DNA of 64,000 nucleotides from assembly GCF_004799685.1 (NCBI RefSeq), contig NZ_CP031313.1, positions 143,966-207,965 on the forward strand, read 5' to 3'. The position numbers were made by a program, and so were the translations under genes. Under the pieces are notes generated by a model. The model was given only the letters and a program-made list of their open reading frames with translations. It did no database searches and was not told the DNA's origin. Shown here in pieces: positions 42,599 to 51,384 of the stretch. The stretch's first letter is position 1; each line of letters opens with the position of its first letter. This DNA comes from Halobellus limi. GTDB lineage: Archaea; Halobacteriota; Halobacteria; Halobacteriales; Haloferacaceae.

Positions 42599-42733
42599 TC
42601 ACTCGGAATTCACCGCGATATCGACGGCTGAGATTGTGACGGCCTCGTATACCCGGTCTTTCATCGTCCGGCTCTCCATTTCTGCCTCCCATTCGCCGGT
42701 GAGATCGATATTCGGCGACCTCTTCTTGTTCAT
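42599..42733 (-). pseudogene. N-terminal fragment of a DUF7342-like winged-helix protein
   Basis: The 44 residues include NIDLTGEWEAEMESRTMKDRVYEAV, split here as IDLTGEWEAEMESR and MKDRVYEAVTIS, then run into a stop after VNSE. I associate the MKDRVYEAV segment with the start of a plasmid-type haloarchaeal HTH family (DUF7342). The winged helix that should follow is missing. Another frame from a GTG at 42742 (SNEQEEVAEYR) looks like the true N-terminus separated by a frameshift. Copy 3 of the CTAACCAACA repeat lies 51 bases upstream. Confidence 0.55.
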
Positions 42734-42783
42734 TGCTCACTGATACTCATCTTAATTTGCGCCCACACACATTTCTTATTCGA

Positions 42784-42823
42784 CTAACCAACAATGGGCT
42801 CAAAAGAAGGCGCTGTTGGTTAG
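42784..42823. repeat. inverted repeat family, copy 3
   Basis: Arms CTAACCAACA (42784-42793) and TGTTGGTTAG (42814-42823), perfect, around a 20-base centre. Arms are identical to copy 1 at 21203-21244, although the centres differ. Confidence 0.75.
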
Positions 42824-43158
42824 AGATCTCGATGTCGTGTTCGTCATCTACGACTCTAGCTGATCCTTCAACCTGGTCACTCGAGATATCGATTCGCGAG
42901 TGCCATCGTCCTTGATGATTCGCTGTGTGTACGTGAAAGCAGAGACTAGGAAACGCTCAGTTTAGGTGAACTATAGAGCGAATCAGGCCGCAAAGTCTAT
43001 GATCCTCGTCAGAAGCACCGTGGCCGGTACAGAGGGTGAGTGCAGCACGAACGCGAGAGATGCGCCCCTATGTAGAACCTCTGGGCCTCATCGTCGTTAC
43101 TGCAACCTGAGTTTGTCCCTTCAGAGCTTATTATGCCCTTCTCACACACTTCGTATCT
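42824..43158. other. intergenic, no supported gene
   Basis: About 335 bases after the inverted repeat and before the membrane-protein gene. Nothing recognisable; the end near 43158 should hold that gene's promoter. Confidence 0.4.
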
Positions 43159-43662
43159 ATGTCCTCTGAGGAACGACAACCTACCTCTGCCCCGAGTCGA
43201 GACGACATACTGGTCACCTTCCGTACTATGCTTCTCGGGTCGAAACGAGGGAGACCTCAAGAGGCTCTACTGATTGGTCTGGGACTCGGACTCTTCGCTC
43301 TGACGTTCCTCGCGTATGAACTCAATATCTTCTACCACTCTGGTGGCGTCGTCTTCATTCCGTTTCACGCCGCCTTCCTCGGAGTGGCCGCTGCGTTCTG
43401 GACGGGGTACAGTCGAACCGGACTACTCGCTGGTTGGGTACTCACGTACCTCTCGTTCCTGGGGTGGCGGACGGAGTGGGCGACGGATATTTCGCCCCGG
43501 CCATTCATCGAACGCATAGCCTATGTCGTCCAACCAGACGGATTGGTTGCTCTCGCCATCATCGGAGTCGGAGTAGCGGTAATCGGGTTCACTGCGGGCA
43601 CGCTCGCCCGAAAGGGCATTGACGCGCTTCGGACCGGACCTCAAACAGCCACCAACGACTGA
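43159..43662 (+). CDS. four-TM membrane protein, unknown function
   Basis: A 167-residue protein. A polar N-terminus of about 35 residues precedes four hydrophobic segments: ALLIGLGLGLFALTFLAY, GVVFIPFHAAFLGVAAAF, TGLLAGWVLTYLSFLGW and LVALAIIGVGVAVIGFTAG. The C-terminus is short and polar. I do not recognise a family; the layout is that of small haloarchaeal integral proteins. Monocistronic. Confidence 0.7.
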   Translation: MSSEERQPTSAPSRDDILVTFRTMLLGSKRGRPQEALLIGLGLGLFALTFLAYELNIFYHSGGVVFIPFHAAFLGVAAAFWTGYSRTGLLAGWVLTYLSFLGWRTEWATDISPRPFIERIAYVVQPDGLVALAIIGVGVAVIGFTAGTLARKGIDALRTGPQTATND

Positions 43663-43974
43663 TTGGATGCACGCAAAACGTTACGTGAATCGCTGCGGGA
43701 AAGAGGAGTGCGTGGCCGATTCGCGCTGTGTATGCACCACGGTTGCATAATTATCTATTGAGACTGGTAGTTTCTCAAGCATCCAGTCCCCAGCGGTAGT
43801 TTCGGTGGTGATTTCATCCACTTATGTGATGAAACCAACCGGAGATGATTCGCATAAATCTTTCACGATGAGGAAGATAGAAATCAGGACCCGCTTCAGT
43901 CGACCCATCGACGATGTGAGCAGCTATAATTATATTTAATTAGATTTTACTATCTGGAGAATGGCCGAAGACGT
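43663..43974. other. intergenic, no supported gene
   Basis: About 310 bases, AT-rich toward 43930 (attatatttaattagattt), which is a likely promoter for the small gene at 43975. No gene or repeat seen. Confidence 0.4.
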
Positions 43975-44181
43975 ATGGAACAACACCGCAGATCGTTAGC
44001 CAAGGCAACGACGTACCGATTGTTTGCTACCTCTGTCGTATTCATAATCGCTTTTTCATACACCGGAAGCTTCGGAAACGCCGCTAAAATCGGCCTCTCG
44101 GCAGCGATAGCTAAGACCGCATTGTACTACTTTTGGGAACGACTGTGGAGTCACATCAGGTGGGGAATAGAGGCAGAGTAG
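43975..44181 (+). CDS. DUF2061 family small membrane protein
   Basis: A 68-residue protein with the DUF2061 pattern: RSLAKATTYRLFATSVVFII at the N-terminus, then two hydrophobic segments and a conserved KTALYYFWERLWSHIRWG end. Length agrees with the family. Its biochemical role is not known. A TATA-like tatatttaattag lies about 40-50 bases upstream. Confidence 0.85.
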   Translation: MEQHRRSLAKATTYRLFATSVVFIIAFSYTGSFGNAAKIGLSAAIAKTALYYFWERLWSHIRWGIEAE

Positions 44182-44412
44182 GGGCTTGCTCCAGTTTGCC
44201 ACAAGCGGTCTGATATCGCCAATGGAAATACGGTTTCCATCAAGAACGTGCTCCTCAGGAGTTGTCTTTGGTGAGCGATCAATACTCCGTGATCGGCCAC
44301 ATCTCCAGTATGTCCAATACGCACGCTCGTTCGCTCGGCTGAGTGATCGAAACACGCGTGAAATCGAAGGTAGCAAATCGCTCAGTACGGTTCGTTATCC
44401 GAGTAGAGCATC

Positions 44413-44604
44413 TTAAGAGAGACTTTCGGGGTAAAGTCGCCGAAATCCTTCATACAGGAGAGTCAGTGGAATAAGGATGATGAGTGCATAGATGAGATAC
44501 CACGAAAGGAGTGCAGCGAGTTGTGATTCTCCGACTACTGCAAAAAACTGTGAGACTACCAGAAGGGCTATAACGAGGGCGGAAAGCTTTGCGGGGAGTC
44601 GCAT
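44413..44604 (-). CDS. small two-TM membrane protein, unknown function
   Basis: A 63-residue protein from an ATG at 44604 (MRLPAKLSALVIALL); the frame extends to an ATG at 44640. Two hydrophobic segments, LSALVIALLVVSQFFAVVG and LLSWYLIYALIILIPLTLL, then the charged tail YEGFRRLYPESLS. AT-rich for the window. No family recognised. Confidence 0.55.
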   Translation of the reverse strand: MRLPAKLSALVIALLVVSQFFAVVGESQLAALLSWYLIYALIILIPLTLLYEGFRRLYPESLS

Positions 44605-44727
44605 ATAGTATATTCTCTTCGGATTCCTGAAAAACCTCATTGGTGCATTCGCATATGCATCCTGACGGCTGATTCAGCTATTATTTTGAGAAATAAACCA
44701 CCGTGATAATGGTTCGATCTCCCCTCG

Positions 44728-45732
44728 CTATGCTGATGGGGTTGCGGCTTCCGATCCGTCGGATTCCAACAAACGTGTGTACCCTGGAGTGTCCAGCATC
44801 GACACGTATGCGCGGTCGATATCCCGGCCCGACAAATGTACGTATCTCCCTGGGACTCGTGAGCCGGGCACCCACCCGAACCACGTGCACATCTGTGCTT
44901 CCGTCAGGTGATTCGCTAAGTAGGTTGCGCGGCTGTGTCTGAAATGGTGGGGATTCACTGGCTTGTTGATGCCTGCCTGTTCTCGGGCTTTGTCTAAGAT
45001 CCGGAGCCTGATGTACTGGTAACTGATCGTTTCGTCAGGCGACCCCTGTTTCATATCGATTTTACACCATAACGGTGCGTCAGCTTGCCGGTTCGGGTGG
45101 ACTGTCAGCCACGAGTCGAGATACGATTCGGATTCAAGCAGGAGTAATCGACGCGACCCGGTTTTCCCGGAGACGACCATTTGCTTGCCGAGTGCCGATT
45201 GCTCGATGTCGCCTACTTGTAGGTCGATGAGTTCTCCGATACGAGCTCCGGTTTCCCACAGGACCGCGATGAACGCTCGATCGCGGTTGTTGTGACAGGC
45301 TTCCAGTAGTGACTGAATGTCTCTTGGTGTCAGCAGACTCTGTGGAAGGATCCGGTTCTGTTCGATCGGCCCGCGCTTGATCCATTTCGTTTCCTCAGGG
45401 TCTTCGCCGTTGTTCAACCATTTCCAGAACTGCTTGATCGCCTGCTTGTAATCGACGACTGTTGACGGGGCTGTTCCGCGGGTGTACAGCCACGCGACTA
45501 ACTCGGTGATGTCATCCTTGTCTAAATCCACAAACCGTGTGTCGCCGACGTGATCGGTTATAATCTTGAAGTGCGCGAGGACTTTCTGCTGCTGTGCGGC
45601 ACTGATGTCTGCAAGAAGCATATCCCGGTGATAGTCTTTGATCAACTGCTTGTTTTCTGGGTGGATGTGGTCCGCAGAGTCGATATACGCGAGTATTCGT
45701 GCTGCCGCTGCCTCATAATCCATCGTAGGCAT
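44728..45732 (-). CDS. XerC/D-like tyrosine recombinase
   Basis: A 334-residue recombinase from the ATG at 45732; the frame extends to 45783. The N-terminal SAM-like core-binding domain includes FKIITDHVGDTRFVDLDKDD and FWKWLNNGEDP. The catalytic domain has Arg I in ETGARIGELIDLQVGDI, the His-x-x-Arg box in HHFRHSRATYLANH and the nucleophile Tyr in GRYVHLSGRD. This is a different subfamily from the integrases at 9197 and 15741. It abuts a fragment of a CPBP protease gene, so it may have arrived by integrating into that gene. Confidence 0.9.
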   Translation of the reverse strand: MPTMDYEAAAARILAYIDSADHIHPENKQLIKDYHRDMLLADISAAQQQKVLAHFKIITDHVGDTRFVDLDKDDITELVAWLYTRGTAPSTVVDYKQAIKQFWKWLNNGEDPEETKWIKRGPIEQNRILPQSLLTPRDIQSLLEACHNNRDRAFIAVLWETGARIGELIDLQVGDIEQSALGKQMVVSGKTGSRRLLLLESESYLDSWLTVHPNRQADAPLWCKIDMKQGSPDETISYQYIRLRILDKAREQAGINKPVNPHHFRHSRATYLANHLTEAQMCTWFGWVPGSRVPGRYVHLSGRDIDRAYVSMLDTPGYTRLLESDGSEAATPSA

Positions 45733-46019
45733 ACTCCTCTCAGAGGCGTCCGGAGACGATAACGCGAGCGGAACTCGACTCAAATAGAAACGTCGTCATC
45801 TACACTACCAGCAGGCTGGGGATCGAACTTGATTCCCGGTTCAACTATGGTCGAATCCGGAGTCTGGATCACTTTCCGCATTTCTAAATTCAGTACCTCA
45901 CGAAACATCCTCAGATAACCGCCTCTGAAGCTTGAGTTCTGTGTCGAATCGGTTCCGTTCCCGAACGTGATGAGGGAGTCACGGAGCGGATCAAGAGAAA
46001 GACGTCGACAACCCACGTC

Positions 46020-46243
46020 CGAACCGACTTTCCCCTGACTCCGCGCACGGCCACTGCCGCAAGGGCAGGACCGAATGCGCCTGGGATCATAACGAGACTG
46101 GTTGCAGAGGGGAACGCGACGAACAGCGGGATCCAGAGCCCCCACGAGATCGACACTGTCAACGTGAAGAACGCTGCGGTCGGGTGTGCGTTGAGCGCCG
46201 ATTCGACACGCCGAAGAGGGTGTGATACAGTAAGACCCGTCAT
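46020..46243 (-). pseudogene. CPBP protease N-terminal fragment
   Basis: The frame from 46243 reads LNAHPTAAFFTLTVSISWGLWIPLF and then PGAFGPALAAVAVRGVRGKSVR, split here as LNAHPTAAFFTLTVSISWG and PGAFGPALAAVAVRG. This is the first part of haloarchaeal CPBP (CAAX-like) membrane proteases. The EExxxR and His catalytic helices are absent and the similarity ends near base 46020. An intact protease of this family is at 47650. The remnant lies beside the integrase gene at 44728. Confidence 0.65.
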
Positions 46244-46383
46244 TACACCCGTGGGTTCGAAGCAGATCTGAAAAACACCTCTAGCAGGACTTCACACGGT
46301 GAAGCGAAACCCGCACACCATCTCGGAAGCGATGTCTCGTCGCTCAGACCACAGGTCTGGCAGGGTTGCCGGGACAGTATCAC

Positions 46384-46728
46384 CTACAACCGGAGCCCGT
46401 AGATGATGCACAGTAGCCCAGCGACTTCGAAAGTCTGACTGGTAGCTTGCAGGACGACGCGCCCACCTGTGATGGGAAGGACCAGATACACCACGGTAAG
46501 AATCAGCGGCACCCCGAGTGCGAGAGCGAATCCGACCGCGACGAACAGCATCGGCCGACTCTTGTTGCGGCGATACCCGCGGTAGGCGAGAAACGCGATG
46601 AACACACCAAGCGCCGCTCCGATCAGTTCGTACGCCAACAGCCCCATCCGGAGGCTCTCCGACAGTTGCGTCCCGGCCTGAAGAACGAGCTCGCTCACAG
46701 CACTAGTTGGTTCCTGAAACATAGTCAC
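46384..46728 (-). CDS. three-TM membrane protein of the HTH-linked family (DUF7521-like), second copy
   Basis: A 114-residue membrane protein: YELIGAALGVFIAFLAYRG, then VAVGFALALGVPLILTVVYL, then TFEVAGLLCIIYGLRL. It matches the protein at 26926 in layout and in the AYRGYRRNKSRPM loop. The GTG at 46728 overlaps the HTH stop (GTGA); an ATG at 46722 is an alternative. The unit HTH plus three-TM protein is thus present twice in the window. Confidence 0.8.
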   Translation of the reverse strand: MTMFQEPTSAVSELVLQAGTQLSESLRMGLLAYELIGAALGVFIAFLAYRGYRRNKSRPMLFVAVGFALALGVPLILTVVYLVLPITGGRVVLQATSQTFEVAGLLCIIYGLRL

Positions 46729-47072
46729 ATCTCTTCGATGAGCCTGGTGAACCGGTCAGCCATCCGCTCTCCGTGTGTAACCTGTATCGATAGCGTCCCG
46801 TCGTCCAGCTCGATCGTGATACGGTCAAGGTTCGGTACATACACTTGTCGGTGGTGACCGCTGTCAGGGTCTGGACGAGTCTGTTCGACAACGAAGTCAG
46901 CGTCTCGAAGCCGTTCGAGACGGCGGTAGATCGTCGGTCCCGACGCGTCACAGTGGTCTTTCAGTGCCCGTGCTGACATCGGTTCCTGACTCGTGTTGGT
47001 GAGGATTTCCCGCACAGTCTGGTCTTCAAGCAGACCGGCGACAGTCTCGATGTCCGGGGGATCCCCACTCAT
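46725..47072 (-). CDS. ArsR-like winged-helix regulator, second copy of the HTH/three-TM module
   Basis: A 115-residue regulator from the ATG at 47072 (MSGDPPDIETVAGLL). The winged helix has EDQTVREILTNTSQEPMSAR, then the recognition helix ASGPTIYRRLERL and the wing TRPDPDSGHHRQVYV. It is clearly homologous to the regulator at 27249 (TRPRSDGHHETVYV). Translationally coupled to the three-TM gene by a 4-base overlap. A TATA-like minus-strand tactctcc region near 47085-47100 is possible but not convincing. Confidence 0.85.
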   Translation of the reverse strand: MSGDPPDIETVAGLLEDQTVREILTNTSQEPMSARALKDHCDASGPTIYRRLERLRDADFVVEQTRPDPDSGHHRQVYVPNLDRITIELDDGTLSIQVTHGERMADRFTRLIEEM

Positions 47073-47176
47073 CAGGATACATATCATCGAAGGAGAGTAA
47101 AGAGGTGGCGACCGCTTCAGGACCTGAAGCCGTGCTCGTATGCCTTTTGCGATACCGATCGAACAGGTAAGTACCG

Positions 47177-47599
47177 ATGCAACGTCCAGCAGTACTCCAC
47201 GATTCACGGCTCGCATCGCTATGCAACCAACTCACCAGTGGTGACGACGGCAGTAGCCCTCGGCGTGTGCTTGCCGCAGGCGGATTCGGTTTGAGCCTGC
47301 TGAGCGCGGTGACAAGCATTATCGCTCACGGTGTGCTTCCGGACCGGATACGGATCCACTGGACTCTCGGAATGGGACCGTACTACGGCCCGGAATTCGC
47401 CCCCGCGTGGCTCGTTTTGCTCCTGTTCCCGGTGCTCATAGCCGGGACGGCAGTTCTCGCGTCCGTGATTGATGCGCGGGTACGAAACACCGACGCGTTC
47501 ACTGAGATTCGTCCGTTCTACATCGTTGCTGTGCTGGGAACGCTTACTGTGCTGCTTGGCTGCCAGGGCGGGCTCATTCTCGCCAACCTATACGCTTAG
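47177..47599 (+). CDS. DUF1648-like membrane protein
   Basis: A 140-residue protein. After a polar stretch of about 30 residues come three hydrophobic segments (VLAAGGFGLSLLSAVTSIIA, WLVLLLFPVLIAGTAVLA and FYIVAVLGTLTVLLGC). The loop LPDRIRIHWTLGMGPYYG matches the DUF1648 pattern (LPDxIPxHWNxxG). Relatives include the membrane part of SdpI-type immunity proteins and of transporters. It is divergent from the HTH/three-TM module and convergent with the CPBP protease. Role unknown. Confidence 0.7.
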   Translation: MQRPAVLHDSRLASLCNQLTSGDDGSSPRRVLAAGGFGLSLLSAVTSIIAHGVLPDRIRIHWTLGMGPYYGPEFAPAWLVLLLFPVLIAGTAVLASVIDARVRNTDAFTEIRPFYIVAVLGTLTVLLGCQGGLILANLYA

Positions 47600-47649
47600 T
47601 CGTTGAATGGTCTTTCGCGGACGTAGCCGATCCAATCCAACGAACACGG

Positions 47650-48591
47650 TCAGTTCGTCACTTGCAGCTTCGGTATTGGGAGTGTCAGATCTGCCGCCCA
47701 CCATCGGTAACATACGGCCAGGAAAAGGTACAGTACGAGGATGACGCCCCAGTTCGGCCAAAGCGCCGTCCCGGGATCAATCACGAGTGGCCAGAGGTTG
47801 CCGATCCCGTGGAGGAACATCACCAGATACAGGTTTCGCGTGGCGGCATACATCCCTCCGAACAGAATCCCGGTCGCCGCCAGCAGAACGAGTGTACCGA
47901 GAATGGCCCCGATGTTTTGTTCTCTGATGATCAGGTAGGCCGGAATGTGAAGCAAGGCAAAACATACCGCAGCACTCAGTATCCCGATGATCGTTTGGGT
48001 TGTCGGTGATCCCACGGTCACCTGTGACACGACCTTGTTCTGAAGGTATCCTCGAAACGCGAGTTCTTCGACTGGACCGGTGAACACATACATTGCAACT
48101 GCGGCGATGGCGACTCCAGTGACTGAGTAATCGAATGGGGCTGTCAGATAGTACTCCATCAGTCCGACTGAGATAGGTGTCCCAGCGGCCATCCCTAGAC
48201 CAGCAACAGCAACGTTCGCCACGAGAACGACCACGGCAGTCGCAGCGAGCGCCGGACGAACTAATCGCGGGGCCAAGCCAAGTGCTCGATGATCAACACG
48301 GTCATACCGCAGGATGGCCAAGGCAATACCGAATTGGATGAGGCCCGACGGAATCGTCCACAGCCCTCCCTCTATTGGTGAAAGCTCACCGAACAACCAG
48401 GTGGACACCGTCACCGAGACGAGTATCCACCCGGTGAACCCCAGTAACAGAGCGATAGCTGGCCACCATCCAGCGCGGAATGTCGGCGGCCAGTCAGCTG
48501 CGGACCCAGAATCTGACGCCGAGCGGTCGATACCCCCACGTAGAAAAAGTATCAATAAAAGGACTAGTACTGAATAATCCGTTGCTAACAA
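47650..48591 (-). CDS. CPBP family intramembrane metalloprotease
   Basis: A 313-residue membrane protease of the CAAX-protease/bacteriocin-processing (Abi) family with about eight hydrophobic segments. The catalytic motifs are EELAFR (residues 175-180), the first His in FALLHIPAYL (H215) and the second in LFLHGIGN-like MFLHGIGNLW (H261). In haloarchaea these enzymes process unknown membrane substrates. An IS6-type element starts 80 bases upstream of its start codon and may have altered its promoter. Confidence 0.88.
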   Translation of the reverse strand: MLATDYSVLVLLLILFLRGGIDRSASDSGSAADWPPTFRAGWWPAIALLLGFTGWILVSVTVSTWLFGELSPIEGGLWTIPSGLIQFGIALAILRYDRVDHRALGLAPRLVRPALAATAVVVLVANVAVAGLGMAAGTPISVGLMEYYLTAPFDYSVTGVAIAAVAMYVFTGPVEELAFRGYLQNKVVSQVTVGSPTTQTIIGILSAAVCFALLHIPAYLIIREQNIGAILGTLVLLAATGILFGGMYAATRNLYLVMFLHGIGNLWPLVIDPGTALWPNWGVILVLYLFLAVCYRWWAADLTLPIPKLQVTN

Positions 48592-48671
48592 TGCATACGT
48601 TGAGGTTAGCTGTCAGTCGTAGGAGTAGGACGCTGGGGGAGTACGCAGCTAGTCCAGATCTCTGGTGTATG

Positions 48672-49368
48672 GGCATTGTTCAGATTAGCTGATTTTGACA
48701 GAAGGCTTGTGCGAGCAGCCAGGTTTCGGCGGTTGCTGGTTCAAGGTTGCGGAAGTGGGTGGCGAACTGGTCGGTTCGGCGTTTGAGTTCTTTATACAAG
48801 CGTTCGATAGCGTTCCGATTCCCGTGTGTTTCGTGTTGGAATCGGAGTCCGTGGCGGCGACAGGCTTCTTGGAGCCACTGCGCACCATCGACGAGAAATA
48901 CGGCCTCGGAGACGTCGTGTTTTTCACGTAACTCACCGAGGAAAATTTCGGAGAGGCCGAGGTTTTGTGCTGTTCCGAGCTTGACGTGGAGAAATTCGTT
49001 CCTGTCGGGATCGACCGCAGCGTACAGCCAGTATCGTTGGTCATCGATCTGGATCACGGTCTCGTCAACCGCGACGTGATCCGGGCTCTTGCCCTCGGTG
49101 GGCTGTAAGCCGGCCTTCTGCACCCAATTGTGAACAGTGGAGCGACACCGATCGACACCGAACCGCTCAAGCTCTGAGACGGTATTCGACAGAGAAAGTC
49201 CCGTTAAGTGGAGTCGAATACCGAGCTTCATCGCCCACTCCGGTGTCGCCTCTCGTTCCACAAAATCTAACTCGAAGCAGCCGGTACTTCGCTTGAGGCG
49301 GGCGATTTCTGGCATAGATCACTAGTAAATCGCACCGCCTCACCCTTCATCCTTATCTGAACAGTGCC
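48672..49368 (-). mobile_element. IS6-type insertion sequence (697 bp), third copy
   Basis: Ends GGCATTGTTCAGATTAG (48672-48688) and complement of GGCACTGTTCAGATAAG (49352-49368), identical to the ends of the copy at 39815. Flanks gtgtatg (48665-48671) and gtgtatg (49369-49375) form a 7-bp direct repeat, one short of the usual 8, which supports simple insertion here. Confidence 0.87.
48680..49315 (-). CDS. IS6-family transposase, third copy
   Basis: A 211-residue transposase, intact. DDE motifs: AVDETVIQ, LVDGAQWL and RLYKELKRR. Nearest relative in the window is the copy at 39868, both sharing the element ends; they may be products of recent transposition of one subgroup. Confidence 0.92.
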   Translation of the reverse strand: MPEIARLKRSTGCFELDFVEREATPEWAMKLGIRLHLTGLSLSNTVSELERFGVDRCRSTVHNWVQKAGLQPTEGKSPDHVAVDETVIQIDDQRYWLYAAVDPDRNEFLHVKLGTAQNLGLSEIFLGELREKHDVSEAVFLVDGAQWLQEACRRHGLRFQHETHGNRNAIERLYKELKRRTDQFATHFRNLEPATAETWLLAQAFCQNQLI

Positions 49369-49571
49369 GTGTATGCGTGGTGTAGGATATATATGCCTAT
49401 GATAAGCGTTCCGCCAGTCGAAAGTATCTGAACTCTATTCGTAGCTGAATACTCCGCCAGAGTCAGTCCCAGGCTGAGAGAGTTGAGAATCACCTAATGT
49501 ATCCGGCAATAATCACCAACCTCGGATACCGCAGCACTCGCTTCACAGCGGACATATTTCTAGGGGTCTGA

Positions 49572-49799
49572 TCACCGCTTATCTCGGCCCAGTAGCAGGT
49601 AGAGTACGAACCCGAGCAACGGAGCGAGAAACACGACAATCGCCCATAGAGAGGCAGACTGACTGCTATTTTGCTGTGCATCCCGGTATGTCCACACGAC
49701 TAATACGACTCCGACAATAAGGAGTAGCAACCCAAAGAAGACGAACAATCCGGCTGCTGCGGACTGCAGGAGTACGGGGGAGGGCATACGGATTATCAT
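49572..49799 (-). CDS. small membrane protein with PLDc_N-like domain
   Basis: A 75-residue protein with two hydrophobic segments, AAAGLFVFFGLLLLIVGVVL and SLWAIVVFLAPLLGFVLYLL. Between them is VWTYRDAQQNSSQSA and at the end LLGRDKR; these match the PLDc_N (phospholipase D nuclease N-terminal) type of small membrane domain common in haloarchaea. Function unknown. The IS6-type element ends 204 bases away. Confidence 0.75.
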   Translation of the reverse strand: MIIRMPSPVLLQSAAAGLFVFFGLLLLIVGVVLVVWTYRDAQQNSSQSASLWAIVVFLAPLLGFVLYLLLGRDKR

Positions 49800-49905
49800 C
49801 CCATCGAAGTGTATGATTCTTGTGATGCTATTGTTTGTTCTGCTGAGCGGACGAGTCGATAAGCAGACGGTTTCTCACCACAGTCTGGATTGTGAGAATT
49901 TTTTA

Positions 49906-51369
49906 CTATCTGAATCTATCCTTGAGATGTTGCAGACCCAGTCGGGCCACGAGATGTGCTGGCCCTCGTTTCGGGAGATCACGCGCAGTACGAAGATGGT
50001 TCGGTGAGTGACTCCCACCGATGTCTATCTCCCACTCAATTTCGTCGCTGAAGCGTTCGACAGCGGCGGTGGCACGTTCACACACGGCTTCAGAATTTAT
50101 TGATCGGACCTCGCTGTCGTGCATCAGTACCTCACCATCAACGATCGTTGACTCGACGTCGTCAGCCGTTGCGGTGTTCACAACGAGTGCTGGAATGTTC
50201 GTCTTCGGGGCGAATTTGGGATCCGATAGGTCTAGTAGTATGAGATCCGCGCGCTTGCCGGGTTCGATGCTGCCGAGTTCGTCGGCGACGCCGAGCGCCT
50301 TTGCCCCGTCGATCGTAAGCATCCGGACCAGTTCCATCGAGTGGAACTGGTTCGTTCCGAACGAGAGGTTGGCCGCTAGCCGTGCCTGTCGGACCTCGCC
50401 CAGCAGATCGCTGGAATCGTGCCAGTAGTGATCGTCGAGACCGAGTCCAACTGTTGTCCCTGCCTCCCGCAGCGCGGGGACTGGTGTCCACTCGGTCTCA
50501 CCGTCTGGCTCCCAGTAGCAGAAGATTGATGGACAGTGGGCGACGGACGCGCCGGTTGCTGCCATCCGTTCGATATCCTCTTCGTCAGCAACGCGGAAAT
50601 GTGCGGCGACGAGTCGTTTATTGAGTAGTCCAACCTCGTCCAGCAGTGAAAGTGAATCATCAGCGTCGTTCGCCCGGGCCATCGTATTGCTCGCGTCTAG
50701 TTCGAGCAGATGCGTGTGGACTGGAAGGTCGGGGTAGTCCGCCGCAAGCTCGGCAGTCCGTTCCCAGACGTCCCGAGAACACGACCAGTCGTCGTGAGGG
50801 CAGACTGTCGCTTGTACTCGCCCGTCGTAGCTGTCGTGATACTCCTCAATAAACGAGCGAGCGCGCTCGAATTGGTCGTCTTCGGGGATATCCCAGAACA
50901 AGTCGCTGATCCACGGGCCGAAGAAGCCTCGGAGTCCAGCCTCCCCGAAGGCTTCAGCCCCGCGATTCGGCAGCGCGTCCATCGCGTTCGTTGTCGTGAT
51001 CCCGCTCCGGATGAAATTCAACGCGGCGAGATCACACCCCGCCTCGACGAGATACTCGTATTTGCCACGACCGAGCTGTTCACAAAGGGCAGTCATCTCG
51101 GCGAACAGCTCGCCGAGGCTCAACTCGCTGAACGTCCCGATGAGCGCGGTCAGTTCCAGATGCGTGTGGGCGTTGATCAACCCAGGCATCACGAGGCGGT
51201 CGCTGCCATCGATGACGGTCTCGGCAGCTGTATCGGCGTCGTCCGATTCGGATGGTCGGATCTCTTGAATCACCCCGTCGTCGATGACGACTGTCCCGTT
51301 TCGATACAGTTGGTTGTGCTCGTTGACTGTCAGCACAGTCGCGTCGTGGATCAGGATATCCGGTGACAT
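49906..51369 (-). CDS. amidohydrolase (cytosine deaminase/TRZ-ATZ type)
   Basis: A 487-residue metal-dependent hydrolase that removes amino, chloro or similar groups from a ring or cleaves an amide. Metal ligands: NAHTHL near residue 67, VHTHLLE near 215, the AAHF His near 255 and GLDDHYWHD, with the catalytic Asp, near 305. The C-terminal composite sheet has PGKRADLILLDL. The frame ends about 60 residues beyond the usual end (EWEIDIGGSHSPNHL). It follows the P450 gene by 15 bases and may share its transcript and its divergent HTH-10 regulator. Confidence 0.88.
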   Translation of the reverse strand: MSPDILIHDATVLTVNEHNQLYRNGTVVIDDGVIQEIRPSESDDADTAAETVIDGSDRLVMPGLINAHTHLELTALIGTFSELSLGELFAEMTALCEQLGRGKYEYLVEAGCDLAALNFIRSGITTTNAMDALPNRGAEAFGEAGLRGFFGPWISDLFWDIPEDDQFERARSFIEEYHDSYDGRVQATVCPHDDWSCSRDVWERTAELAADYPDLPVHTHLLELDASNTMARANDADDSLSLLDEVGLLNKRLVAAHFRVADEEDIERMAATGASVAHCPSIFCYWEPDGETEWTPVPALREAGTTVGLGLDDHYWHDSSDLLGEVRQARLAANLSFGTNQFHSMELVRMLTIDGAKALGVADELGSIEPGKRADLILLDLSDPKFAPKTNIPALVVNTATADDVESTIVDGEVLMHDSEVRSINSEAVCERATAAVERFSDEIEWEIDIGGSHSPNHLRTARDLPKRGPAHLVARLGLQHLKDRFR

Positions 51370-51384
51370 AGCGGATTCTCGAGT

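Noticed and set aside
45780..46145. Open frame overlapping the integrase start
   Set aside because: No recognisable motif, and it overlaps the better supported CPBP fragment in another frame.
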